Notes: generated by a model not told the origin, from the letters alone. A stretch of 6,154 nt of DNA from Clostridiales bacterium (GCA_004554165.1 SFNQ01000048.1:1-6154), one strand, 5' to 3'; shown: positions 1 to 5,329, counted from the stretch's first letter. Program-made: numbers and translations.

Positions 1-19
1 CATAAAATGTCAATAGTTT

Positions 20-47
20 TTGAAAAATATACGACATTTTATACCGT
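20..47 (+). promoter_or_regulatory. Possible weak rightward promoter of the repressor gene
   Basis: TTGAAA at 20-25 is a fair -35 box. At 16-nt spacing the only -10 is TACCGT (42-47), which keeps the TA...T frame but little else. If real, it overlaps operator 3 and starts about 37 nt before the repressor ATG. No better rightward promoter is visible; a weak one would suit an autoregulated repressor. Confidence 0.25.
32..46. promoter_or_regulatory. Operator 3 (CGACATTTTATACCG)
   Basis: The left half is CGACAT as in operator 2; the right half (ACCG in place of GTCG) is degenerate, so this may be the weakest site. It lies midway in the divergent region and overlaps the poor -10 candidate of the repressor promoter. 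The second copy is at 6087-6101. Confidence 0.5.
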
Positions 48-66
48 GTAAAAAAATAAAAGAATA

Positions 67-81
67 TGACATAATAAGTCA
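67..81. promoter_or_regulatory. Operator 4 (TGACATAATAAGTCA)
   Basis: Inverted repeat TGAC-W-TA-A-TA-W-GTCA directly before the repressor's ribosome binding site, sharing its last base with AGGTGAT. It is 35 bp from operator 3, continuing the regular spacing. Its place suggests autoregulation of the repressor. The second copy is at 6122-6136. Confidence 0.65.
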
Positions 82-90
82 GGTGATAAT

Positions 91-279
91 ATGATAAAAG
101 AAAATAGAATAAAGAAAAATTATACACAAGAAGAATTAGCTGAAATAATAAATATAAGTCCAAGACAAATGCAAAGAATAGAAAAAGATGAAAACAAGAC
201 AAAAATAGAAACATTAAAGAAAATAGTAAAAGTATTACAAATACCAGATATAGAAATATTAGAATATATAAAAAAATAA
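91..279 (+). CDS. Cro/CI-family (XRE) helix-turn-helix repressor
   Basis: A 62-aa protein that is almost entirely one XRE-type DNA-binding domain. Residues 11-30 contain YTQEELAEIINISPRQMQRIE, the classic helix-turn-helix core (T-x-E-E-L-A, then the recognition helix SPRQMQRIE). Residues 38-58 form the closing helices (ETLKKIVKVLQI). There is no oligomerisation or protease domain, so it is a minimal repressor. It is the only + strand gene and is divergent from the virion operon across a control region with four repeated operators. The ATG is supported by AGGTGAT at 81-87. Operator 4 (67-81) lies directly before that site, so self-repression is likely. By analogy with temperate phages it should hold down the leftward operon; this is inference. 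Family assignment is firm, role likely. Confidence 0.9.
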   Translation: MIKENRIKKNYTQEELAEIINISPRQMQRIEKDENKTKIETLKKIVKVLQIPDIEILEYIKK

Positions 280-363
280 ATCAAGAAAGACTACGAAAAA
301 CTTACGCTTCAATTTTTGTTCTTACAGCTACCGAAAAAAACTCGAAACGCAAAAAAAAAGAAA

Positions 364-387
364 TACGCTGGACAAGAAGCCCGCGTA
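364..387. other. GC-rich hairpin, candidate replication or packaging structure
   Basis: Arms TACGC (364-368) and GCGTA (383-387) pair, then one t/c mismatch, then GG (370-371) with CC (380-381), leaving an 8-nt loop ACAAGAAG. This makes 7 bp, mostly G:C, in a setting that is overwhelmingly A/T. TACTCCGG follows at once. It is not followed by a T-run on either strand, so it is unlikely to be a terminator. Rolling-circle nick sites and phage packaging signals are commonly hairpins of this kind; which, if either, is not decided by the sequence. Confidence 0.45.
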
Positions 388-409
388 CTCCGGATTAAAA
401 TATTTTTAA

Positions 410-473
410 GTAATATATTTCATTATATTAACAAAAAATTAGCAACTACTATAAAATAAATGAAATATATTAC
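410..473. repeat. Inverted repeat, 15-bp perfect arms, 34-nt loop
   Basis: The arm at 410-424 (GTAATATATTTCATT) is the exact reverse complement of 459-473 (AATGAAATATATTAC). The right arm continues into AATATATTACAAT (464-476), which recurs at 1616-1628 in the palindrome before rep. The stem is A/T only apart from two C:G pairs. It could form in single-stranded virion DNA or serve as a protein-binding site. Confidence 0.6.
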
Positions 474-488
474 AATAAACTTAAATAA

Positions 489-533
489 GTAATTTAGAAA
501 AAATATTTAAAATAATTGAAAATAGTAAATTAC
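489..533. repeat. Inverted repeat, 8-bp arms
   Basis: GTAATTTA (489-496) pairs with TAAATTAC (526-533) around a 29-nt A/T loop. It follows the larger stem-loop at 410-473 and repeats its GTAAT...ATTAC theme, giving two similar structures in a row. Such short AT-rich arms are weak evidence alone in this composition. Confidence 0.35.
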
Positions 534-616
534 AAAGAATTTTTAATAAATATTGTCATAAAGACAGAAAAACCTTAACTTTGATTTTGTGCAATGTTTA
601 GCTTAAAATAATATTC

Positions 617-1489
617 TCAACTCCACCTTATATTATTATTTATAAAATAACAAAATATAGTTTTTCGTAATACTTCTGTTGCGTCTTTATCAGTAAACCT
701 TAATTTATGACCACCTTCAAAAAGTTTTTTTATTTTTTCTTTATATCTCCTTGATAAATCATTAATAGGAAATCCATATTGAATAGCATAAATTATAGGC
801 AACATTGTTTTATTTTGTAAATCTGAAATAGAATATATATAATCATTTACATAAATTTCGGGAAAATATTCTAAACCAAATTTTAAAAATTTTACATCTT
901 TTACAGGAAAATCATCTAATTGTCTTGATATTTCAATACGAGTTAAATCATAAGGAATATTAAGTTTACTTTCAATTTTTTTATTATATACTTTAATTTT
1001 TGTATTTCCACTACCAACCCTATAAGTTAAATCATCACCACCATTAGAATATATTTGAACTTTTCTTTTTCTTCCTTTATCAATTATTAAATCCCTAATA
1101 TTTATTTTAACATCACAAGCTAAATCATAACTTTTTATATACCAATTATTCGAAATAAATAAAATATGTTTAATTAATTTATTATCTTTTAATTTATTAG
1201 GATTAAATTCAATTGTAAAATTATGTAATGAAATTTCAGAATGTTCAAAATCATTATTATGATGAAAACCAAACCAAAAAGAAACCCCCTCTTCTATCTG
1301 TATATTATAATTATATTTAAACTGAGATATCATATCAGATGACCAATATTTGTATATCTTATCTTTGTAATAGGTTTTTAAATAAAATTCTAAATTACTA
1401 TAAGTAATATAATCAATATTAGTTTTTAATCTAATCATATCGATAGAATATGTAATATTATTATATGAACTAACAAAATTATAATACAT
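617..1489 (-). CDS. rep: Rolling-circle replication initiator, Rep_trans/RepC-like
   Basis: A 290-aa protein, close to the length of plasmid pT181 RepC-type initiators (about 300 aa). Residues 164-175 read KIKVYNKKIESK, matching the YNKK-x-E-x-K block of RepC that holds the nicking tyrosine; here Tyr168 would attack and stay bound to DNA. TRIEIS (183-188) supplies the following R-x-E strand, and YDLACDV (121-127) fits the acidic metal-binding segment. It should nick one strand at a double-strand origin and start rolling-circle replication, the job of pII in Ff phages. The ATG at 1489 has AGGGGG (1502-1497) seven bases upstream. The gene is last on the - strand, follows a terminator-like palindrome and has its own promoter, so it can be expressed apart from virion genes. 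It ends with TGA, the only TGA stop in the window. Family assignment is by motif memory, not alignment. Confidence 0.82.
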   Translation of the reverse strand: MYYNFVSSYNNITYSIDMIRLKTNIDYITYSNLEFYLKTYYKDKIYKYWSSDMISQFKYNYNIQIEEGVSFWFGFHHNNDFEHSEISLHNFTIEFNPNKLKDNKLIKHILFISNNWYIKSYDLACDVKINIRDLIIDKGRKRKVQIYSNGGDDLTYRVGSGNTKIKVYNKKIESKLNIPYDLTRIEISRQLDDFPVKDVKFLKFGLEYFPEIYVNDYIYSISDLQNKTMLPIIYAIQYGFPINDLSRRYKEKIKKLFEGGHKLRFTDKDATEVLRKTIFCYFINNNIRWS

Positions 1490-1504
1490 TAAAAAACCCC
1501 CTAA

Positions 1505-1534
1505 ATTATACGAACATTTGTATTAAAATATCAA
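1505..1534 (-). promoter_or_regulatory. Promoter of rep
   Basis: On the - strand: -35 TTGATA (1534-1529), 18-nt spacer, and a perfect -10 TATAAT (1510-1505). The predicted start is near 1498, only about nine bases before the ATG, so the AGGGGG ribosome binding site sits at or across the 5' end of the message. That would give a nearly leaderless and perhaps poorly translated mRNA, useful for keeping initiator levels low. Confidence 0.65.
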
Positions 1535-1546
1535 AATTTAGGTATT

Positions 1547-1567
1547 TTTTAGGCAACCAACCTAAAA
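1547..1567. other. Small hairpin upstream of the rep promoter
   Basis: TTTTAGG (1547-1553) pairs with CCTAAAA (1561-1567) around the loop CAACCAA. It lies 13 bp upstream of the -35 box of rep. It lacks a T-run on the - strand. It could be part of an origin or a regulatory site; only the pairing is directly seen. Confidence 0.4.
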
Positions 1568-1608
1568 CCCTTGATACTCTAAGCTTTAAATACGGTTTTT
1601 TAAAAAAA

Positions 1609-1630
1609 TAATTGTAATATATTACAATTA
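1609..1630 (-). terminator. 22-bp perfect palindrome with T-run, likely end of the virion operon
   Basis: AATTGTAATATATTACAATT (1610-1629) reads the same on both strands, as does one further base on each side. On the - strand it is followed by seven T residues (1608-1602), giving the shape of an intrinsic terminator placed at the stop codon of the 74-aa gene (1628-1630). The stem has only two G:C pairs, so termination may be weak. The half AATATATTACAAT also occurs at 464-476, so a protein-binding role is equally possible. Confidence 0.5.
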
Positions 1631-1852
1631 ATCGGGCTGTTTAGATACGCCCAATTTTTTATTATAATTAAAAATTATTTTATAAACTTTACCACGAATT
1701 TCATTTTTTCTTATATTATTAATTAATAATATATTTTTATTAGTAAATTTAATAATTTTATTTTCTGCTTTAGACATTTCATAATATTTATTTATGATAA
1801 AATCAATTGAATAACCTTTTTTATATAAATCAATTACATCTGAAGAACACAT
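1628..1852 (-). CDS. Hypothetical 74-aa protein between zot and rep
   Basis: I do not recognise this protein. The open frame reaches to a GTG at 1861, but that codon lies inside the apparent ribosome binding site. AGGTG (1863-1859) is spaced six bases from an ATG at 1852, so I choose the 74-aa form beginning MCSSDVIDLYKKGYSID. Residues 5-20 (DVIDLYKKGYSIDFIINKYY) resemble the first helices of a helix-turn-helix domain, as in L-Y-x-x-G-Y-S-x-x-x-I. The rest is rich in Lys, Ile and Asn with no membrane segment. It starts nine bases after the zot stop, so it is probably translated from the same message, and ends inside the terminator-like palindrome. A small DNA-binding regulator is a guess; a morphogenesis accessory is an alternative. 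Confidence 0.65.
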   Translation of the reverse strand: MCSSDVIDLYKKGYSIDFIINKYYEMSKAENKIIKFTNKNILLINNIRKNEIRGKVYKIIFNYNKKLGVSKQPD

Positions 1853-1861
1853 ATACAACAC

Positions 1862-2746
1862 CTATTTTAATTTTTTTAATAAATTTTTATCTATTTTATA
1901 AATATTTGAATTAACAACATCTATATTTGTATTTTCTTGAAAACCTGAATTTGACAACCTTTCAATTACTTTATATGTATCATAACTATCTCTAAGTTTT
2001 TTATCATGTACAAAAAAATACATACCCTTTTTACGAAATTCCACAACATTACCTTCGCTATCTAATATTGGCTCTGTTCTTCTAACTATAGTCAAGCACC
2101 CGAAGAGCGTAGAGCACCTACGCACTTCGGTCGCTTGTGAACGAATGGCCTTTGATAATAAATAAAAATTTTGAGATGTTCCCAAAATTATCCTTCTATT
2201 TTTTCTGTTTTGTGTAATAACTTGAAGCATTTCAGGAGGAAAATTCTTGCTATCATTACAACTAAACCAATTTTGAAGCTCATCTATAGAAACAACGACA
2301 CCATAAATATCATTATTATAATCAATTAATTGTTTCCAATGATGTAGAACATCATTTTCATATTTATAATTAAGATTTGTTATAACTCTACATTTTGGGT
2401 ATTCATACTGTAAATCTTGAATGTATTTAACCATTGAAATAGTTTTGCCAGCTCCTTGCCTACCTTCAAATATTACTAAACCATTCGGATTAAAAAAATC
2501 AGCTGGCTTATTAAATATATCATCAACAAATTGTTTAGGTGTTAAATAAAATATTCTTTTCAACATAGAAGGAGCTTTCAAAATACGCCTAGAACCTTTT
2601 TTAATTCTCTCACCTTTAAATAACTTGACTAATATAAAAATAGTACATATAAAACCAAATAAAGCAAATAAACCTATAAATAAATATATAGGAAATTTTA
2701 AAAAATCAAAAAACGATTTTAATAAAACTGAAAAACCTTTAAACAT
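1862..2746 (-). CDS. zot: Zot/pI-like phage assembly ATPase
   Basis: The filamentous-phage morphogenesis motor: an inner-membrane P-loop ATPase that threads virion DNA and coat subunits out of the cell. With the start used here it has 294 aa. One membrane segment lies at about residues 18-40, followed by basic residues (KGERIKKGSRR). Walker A is GRQGAGKT (95-102, Lys101) and Walker B is VVVSIDE (150-156). The stretch GTSQNFYLLSKAIRSQ (about 189-204) fits the conserved Zot region after Walker B. In Ff pI the membrane segment is C-terminal to the ATPase; here it is N-terminal. The frame opens at TTG 2755, but that codon abuts AAAGG (2760-2756), while ATG 2746 is nine bases from it. The stop of the 53-aa gene is one base before this ATG. 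A strong hairpin with unusual codons (2093-2137) lies inside at about residues 205-220. Confidence 0.88.
   Translation of the reverse strand: MFKGFSVLLKSFFDFLKFPIYLFIGLFALFGFICTIFILVKLFKGERIKKGSRRILKAPSMLKRIFYLTPKQFVDDIFNKPADFFNPNGLVIFEGRQGAGKTISMVKYIQDLQYEYPKCRVITNLNYKYENDVLHHWKQLIDYNNDIYGVVVSIDELQNWFSCNDSKNFPPEMLQVITQNRKNRRIILGTSQNFYLLSKAIRSQATEVRRCSTLFGCLTIVRRTEPILDSEGNVVEFRKKGMYFFVHDKKLRDSYDTYKVIERLSNSGFQENTNIDVVNSNIYKIDKNLLKKLK
2093..2137. other. Strong 17-bp imperfect hairpin inside the zot gene; candidate packaging signal or origin
   Basis: Nested arms: CAAGC/GCTTG (2093-2097 with 2133-2137), a 2x2 internal loop, CCGAAG/CTTCGG (2100-2105 with 2125-2130), an A/A mismatch, GCGTAG/CTACGC (2107-2112 with 2118-2123), and a 5-nt loop AGCAC. 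Seventeen pairs, 11 of them G:C, make it far more stable than anything else in the window. The zot codons here (GCG, ACC, CGT, AGG, TGC, ACG, CTC, TTC, GGG, TGC) are ones this genome otherwise avoids, so the DNA or RNA structure itself seems to be selected. Packaging signals of Ff phages are likewise imperfect hairpins in the virion strand. Confidence 0.6.
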
Positions 2747-2747
2747 A

Positions 2748-2909
2748 TTACACAACCTTTCTCATATTAATTTTAATAACATTTTCTAATTGCTTAGAAT
2801 AATTATCATATAAAACATTTAAATCTTTATCTATTTCAGATATTTTATATACTGTAAAAACAGATAAACAACATATCATTAATAATAAAATAATAAATAA
2901 TATAAACAA
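2748..2909 (-). CDS. Small single-TM coiled-coil protein (53 aa, TTG start)
   Basis: A short gene between the 49-aa gene and zot. The frame beginning TTG 2909 encodes MFILFIILLLMICCLSVFTV, a strong membrane segment at about residues 2-20, followed by a hydrophilic, helix-prone tail (about 22-46) with a heptad-like pattern (ISEIDKDLNVLYDNYSKQLENV). The TTG has TGGGG nine bases upstream within the end of the 49-aa gene. An inner ATG at 2879 would give 43 aa and cut the membrane segment in half, so the longer form is preferred. It starts one base after the previous stop (2911) and ends one base before the zot ATG, a tight translational chain. Its role is unknown; an accessory to the assembly machine or a minor virion tip protein are possibilities. 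It could also be non-coding, but the tight packing and TM pattern argue for a gene. Confidence 0.6.
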   Translation of the reverse strand: MFILFIILLLMICCLSVFTVYKISEIDKDLNVLYDNYSKQLENVIKINMRKVV

Positions 2910-2910
2910 A

Positions 2911-3060
2911 CTACTCTACCCCACTTTTTGATACTTCTAATTCTATTGCTGCTTTTTCTTTTTTTAATTCTTCTACTTTTCTTTTGTATCTATTAACTAA
3001 AAAAATTTGCATAAACAAATCAATTAAACAAAGAAACATTACAACATAATTTAAATTCAT
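2911..3060 (-). CDS. Small single-TM coiled-coil protein (49 aa)
   Basis: Begins MNLNYVVMFLCLIDLFMQIF: one membrane segment at about residues 5-22, then NRYKRKVEELKKEKAAIEL, a charged heptad-patterned helix (about 24-43). The basic NRYKRK after the membrane segment predicts the tail stays in the cytoplasm. ATG 3060 has a full AAAGGAG (3072-3066) five bases upstream, right after the stop of the pVI-like gene, so translation is well supported. With the next gene it makes a pair of similar TM-plus-coil proteins just before the assembly ATPase. I do not recognise a family. The place between the pVI-like and pI-like genes suggests work in virion assembly or export, by inference only. Confidence 0.75.
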   Translation of the reverse strand: MNLNYVVMFLCLIDLFMQIFLVNRYKRKVEELKKEKAAIELEVSKSGVE

Positions 3061-3072
3061 AATAACTCCTTT

Positions 3073-3327
3073 CTAACCCAAACCAGGTATAAACTTTAAA
3101 ATAAATTTAATAATAGATATAGTAATTCTAATACCAACTAAAGAAAACGTAATAATAATTAAAGGTAAAATATTTTTAAATGGTATAATATAAGCAATAA
3201 CCTGTAAAAATGGAGTAAATAACAATATTTTAGATATAAAATCTACACCAACAGAAATAAAACCAAATGGTGCAAGTAAAACTGTTATAACTCCTTGAAA
3301 AACTAATAAAATAGCATCTAAAATCAT
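3073..3327 (-). CDS. pVI-like small multi-pass membrane protein
   Basis: An 84-aa, very hydrophobic protein with three likely membrane segments (about residues 4-28, 33-49 and 52-76) and a basic end (KFILKFIPGLG). Ff pVI is also a small three-span protein encoded directly after pIII and, with pIII, forms the end of the virion. The position here is the same: the gene starts one base after the pIII-like stop, and its ribosome binding site AAGGAG (3341-3336) is inside the last codons of that gene. I therefore infer a pVI-type tip protein that holds the adhesin and helps release the virion from the membrane. Sequence similarity to Ff pVI is not evident by eye; the call rests on size, topology and gene order. 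Confidence 0.7.
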   Translation of the reverse strand: MILDAILLVFQGVITVLLAPFGFISVGVDFISKILLFTPFLQVIAYIIPFKNILPLIIITFSLVGIRITISIIKFILKFIPGLG

Positions 3328-3328
3328 A

Positions 3329-5263
3329 TTATTTACTCCTTCCTATAATTTCATAGCCATTAGAAACACCGTTAATAATATTCGGAATATGATTATAAAG
3401 TCTAAAAATAAAGAATATATATATAATAGCCGTAATAATATTATCACCATACTCTTTAAATGGAGCATACCAAGACATATCAATATAAGTTAAATCACCA
3501 TTATAATATTTACTATTAATATTACGAACGACTAAAGTAGGACTATCTTCTAAATTATTAAAAATATCAGAAATAGTATTAATAGTGTTTTTAATAGTAT
3601 CAATAAAACTAAATTTACTAGAAACAACATTTGATATAGCAATTAATCTTTCCTCTGACGGAATGAATAATTTTTTAAAAAGTGCAACAAAAAAATTATC
3701 TTTTTCATTCTCAAAATGTGCATTATAATCTTTATAATAAGTATATTCCCCAAAATTATCTACAACATCATGAACATAATTCATATAATCATTTTGATTA
3801 AAAATAATAGTACCGTCATCAGATTGAATATCATAACTAGAATAGATAATTTGAAAATTATTATCATTATGAAAATGTAATCTAAAATCATCTACATTTT
3901 CCTCTTTAAAAATTAAAGTAAATAAATCAGTATTTATATCATTATAACTATTAACCTCAGGATAAGTTGTCGGGTCATACATACAATAAATTATATCATC
4001 GCCATTTTGAGTATTTATACAATAAGTTATATCTTCACCACTATACTTACAATTAGTTTGAAAATCTAAAAAATTTTGAGGATTTCTACAATCTTCTAAA
4101 CATAAAGAACAGCCACCAGAATTAATTTTAACAGGTTGATTTGTAGATAACCAAAAATACTTGTTATTAGCTTTATAAATAATATCATAAGAATAACTTT
4201 CAGAAACTTTAAAAAAATCGGCATAATAATAATTCCAAGTAGAAATATCAGAATACATATCTAATAACTTCATATCTAAGTCATAACTAGAAAAACTATT
4301 TTTAAAATGATTTTCAACATTACTGAAACTATTTAAATTAGTATCATTTGAATTATATAATAAAATAGTATCATCATGTATATGTTCATGTATACCAGCA
4401 ACCTCATCATGACTATAACGCCAACCATTATAATAAGTAGAACCTTCAAAATAAAAACTATTTTTATCAGAAGGTTGATTGTGCAATGCATAAAGGTTTA
4501 TAGGACTGTTAGGATTAAAATCAAAAACTTTACATTTACCACTAGTCTTATAACAATAATTTAAATTAAAATCAGAAGTACAATAATCATTATGAATAGT
4601 TAAGCAATCAGAACAAGAAGGCTCAGTTATAAAAAATGGTTCGGTACTAGTAATTAATGTGTAAATAAAAGAACCATCATATTGAGACCTCCAACCATCA
4701 ATAATTGTATAATTATACAAAACATCGCGAGCTGGAAGATTAAATTTTTTAAAATTAGCAAAATCATTTTCAGGCTTAACTTCTTCAATAGGTTTATTAA
4801 TATCACTAACAGAGAAAAAAACGTCAGTACTATTTTTATATAAAATATCTTTATTACTATAAATTAATTTTAAAGTACCGTCTTTAAAACCATGAAGATG
4901 TCTTTTAGTAAGGCTATTAGAGCCAAGAACCCATTTATCAGCACCAGGTGTAAAATTATAATCCCAAATACCACCGGAAACAATAATACAACCATTACTA
5001 CCACCAGAAGAAGTACAAGAAGGGTCATAATAAAAACGGTCATAGGTATTCTCTGTAGAAAAATAATAATATTTATTACTAGAATTAGAATAATATATAA
5101 AATAATGTGAAGATGTTGTTGAAGAATTAGGAAGGTCAGGAAAATCATAACTAACACCTTCGTAAGTAAAATTTAAAGACGCAAAACTATAATTATTAAT
5201 AAATAATATTATTAAAAATATTAAAATAAAAAAAATAAATAAAATTTTTTTATTTTCAAACAT
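3329..5263 (-). CDS. pIII-like minor coat / host-attachment protein with three related outer modules
   Basis: A 644-aa exported protein. Residues 1-29 are a signal peptide (basic ENKK, hydrophobic run 8-22, likely cleavage after SFAS). The outer part has three similar modules at about 53-151, 183-310 and 355-490. Each has an aromatic strand leading to an S-T-[EN] turn (69-71, 206-208, 373-375), one or more Cys, then a His-rich strand and a YSxxDI-like ending (135-140, 303-307, 474-479). Cysteines number 2, 5 and 6 per module and are probably disulfide bonded. The C-terminal part (about 523-644), with KLFIPSEERL and a membrane segment at about 608-624, resembles the C-terminal domain common in Firmicutes inovirus adsorption proteins, and anchors it to the virion end. 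ATG 5263 has AAAGGAG (5277-5271) seven bases upstream. A terminator hairpin precedes it, as in Ff phages. By place and design it binds the host cell; the receptor is unknown. Confidence 0.82.
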   Translation of the reverse strand: MFENKKILFIFFILIFLIILFINNYSFASLNFTYEGVSYDFPDLPNSSTTSSHYFIYYSNSSNKYYYFSTENTYDRFYYDPSCTSSGGSNGCIIVSGGIWDYNFTPGADKWVLGSNSLTKRHLHGFKDGTLKLIYSNKDILYKNSTDVFFSVSDINKPIEEVKPENDFANFKKFNLPARDVLYNYTIIDGWRSQYDGSFIYTLITSTEPFFITEPSCSDCLTIHNDYCTSDFNLNYCYKTSGKCKVFDFNPNSPINLYALHNQPSDKNSFYFEGSTYYNGWRYSHDEVAGIHEHIHDDTILLYNSNDTNLNSFSNVENHFKNSFSSYDLDMKLLDMYSDISTWNYYYADFFKVSESYSYDIIYKANNKYFWLSTNQPVKINSGGCSLCLEDCRNPQNFLDFQTNCKYSGEDITYCINTQNGDDIIYCMYDPTTYPEVNSYNDINTDLFTLIFKEENVDDFRLHFHNDNNFQIIYSSYDIQSDDGTIIFNQNDYMNYVHDVVDNFGEYTYYKDYNAHFENEKDNFFVALFKKLFIPSEERLIAISNVVSSKFSFIDTIKNTINTISDIFNNLEDSPTLVVRNINSKYYNGDLTYIDMSWYAPFKEYGDNIITAIIYIFFIFRLYNHIPNIINGVSNGYEIIGRSK

Positions 5264-5288
5264 GAAATTACTCCTTTCATAAATATAT

Positions 5289-5321
5289 TAAAAGGGGTTG
5301 AAATGAACAATACCCCTTTTA
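5289..5321 (-). terminator. Terminator hairpin between major coat and pIII-like genes
   Basis: A perfect 10-bp stem, with TAAAAGGGGT (5289-5298) pairing with ACCCCTTTTA (5312-5321) and a 13-nt loop. On the - strand the CCCCTTTT arm leads into AATATATTT, a partial U-tract. It lies nine bases after the coat stop. Ff phages have a terminator at the same place, after gene VIII, so coat mRNA greatly exceeds pIII mRNA. The same dosage control is inferred here. Confidence 0.8.
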
Positions 5322-5329
5322 TAATTAAA

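Larger units (their letters stand above)
1..99. repeat. Terminal direct repeat, left copy
   Basis: These 99 bases are identical to 6056-6154. An exact overlap at both ends of a contig is the usual mark of a circular molecule assembled as a line, so the real circle is 6,055 bp and position 1 equals position 6056. The repeat cuts through the regulatory region: it begins inside operator 2 and ends nine bases into the repressor gene. I infer an assembly overlap rather than a biological terminal repeat, because the cut points correspond to no functional boundary. Confidence 0.95.
280..616. other. Non-coding region between convergent repressor and rep genes
   Basis: No credible open frame with a ribosome binding site is present on either strand. 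The left third (about 285-393) is less A/T-rich than its surroundings and carries imperfect repeats of the form CTAC-GAAAAA-CT...ACGC (291-307 and about 330-351), then a GC-rich hairpin (364-387). The middle holds two AT-rich stem-loops (410-473 and 489-533). Convergent genes and dense structure make this the main intergenic region of the circle and a candidate for origin or packaging functions. No strong intrinsic terminator was seen for either flanking gene. Confidence 0.6.

Noticed and set aside
280..290. ATCAAGAAAGA, whose complement TCTTTCTTGAT resembles the pC194/pUB110 nick region.
   Set aside because: The Rep protein has the RepC-type YNKK motif, not the pC194-type active site. The match is short and lacks the following ATAA and a surrounding hairpin.
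540..565. Small hairpin TGTC-ATAAA-GACA (about 555-567) as a terminator for rep.
   Set aside because: Only four pairs and no convincing T-run on the - strand; too weak to call.
1609..1630. Palindrome considered as a dif/Xer attachment site for phage integration.
   Set aside because: It lacks the unequal 11-bp arms and 6-bp centre of Firmicutes dif sites, and no integrase or Xer gene is present.
1853..1861. GTG start of the 77-aa form of the gene after zot.
   Set aside because: The GTG lies within the AGGTG ribosome binding site; ATG 1852 is properly spaced.
2747..2755. TTG start of the zot-like gene at 2755.
   Set aside because: The TTG directly abuts AAAGG, leaving no spacing. ATG 2746 has nine bases of spacing.
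4376..5157. Open frames on both strands inside the pIII-like gene (4376-4564 and 4892-5110 on +, 4870-5157 on -).
   Set aside because: They overlap a long coherent gene with signal peptide and modules, have low-complexity products and no good ribosome binding sites.
5282..5310. Possible - strand promoter TTGTTC-17-TATATT overlapping the coat terminator, ahead of the pIII-like gene.
   Set aside because: The -35 matches only TTG and the -10 is A/T-only sequence expected by chance here. The predicted start would also cut off the pIII ribosome binding site.
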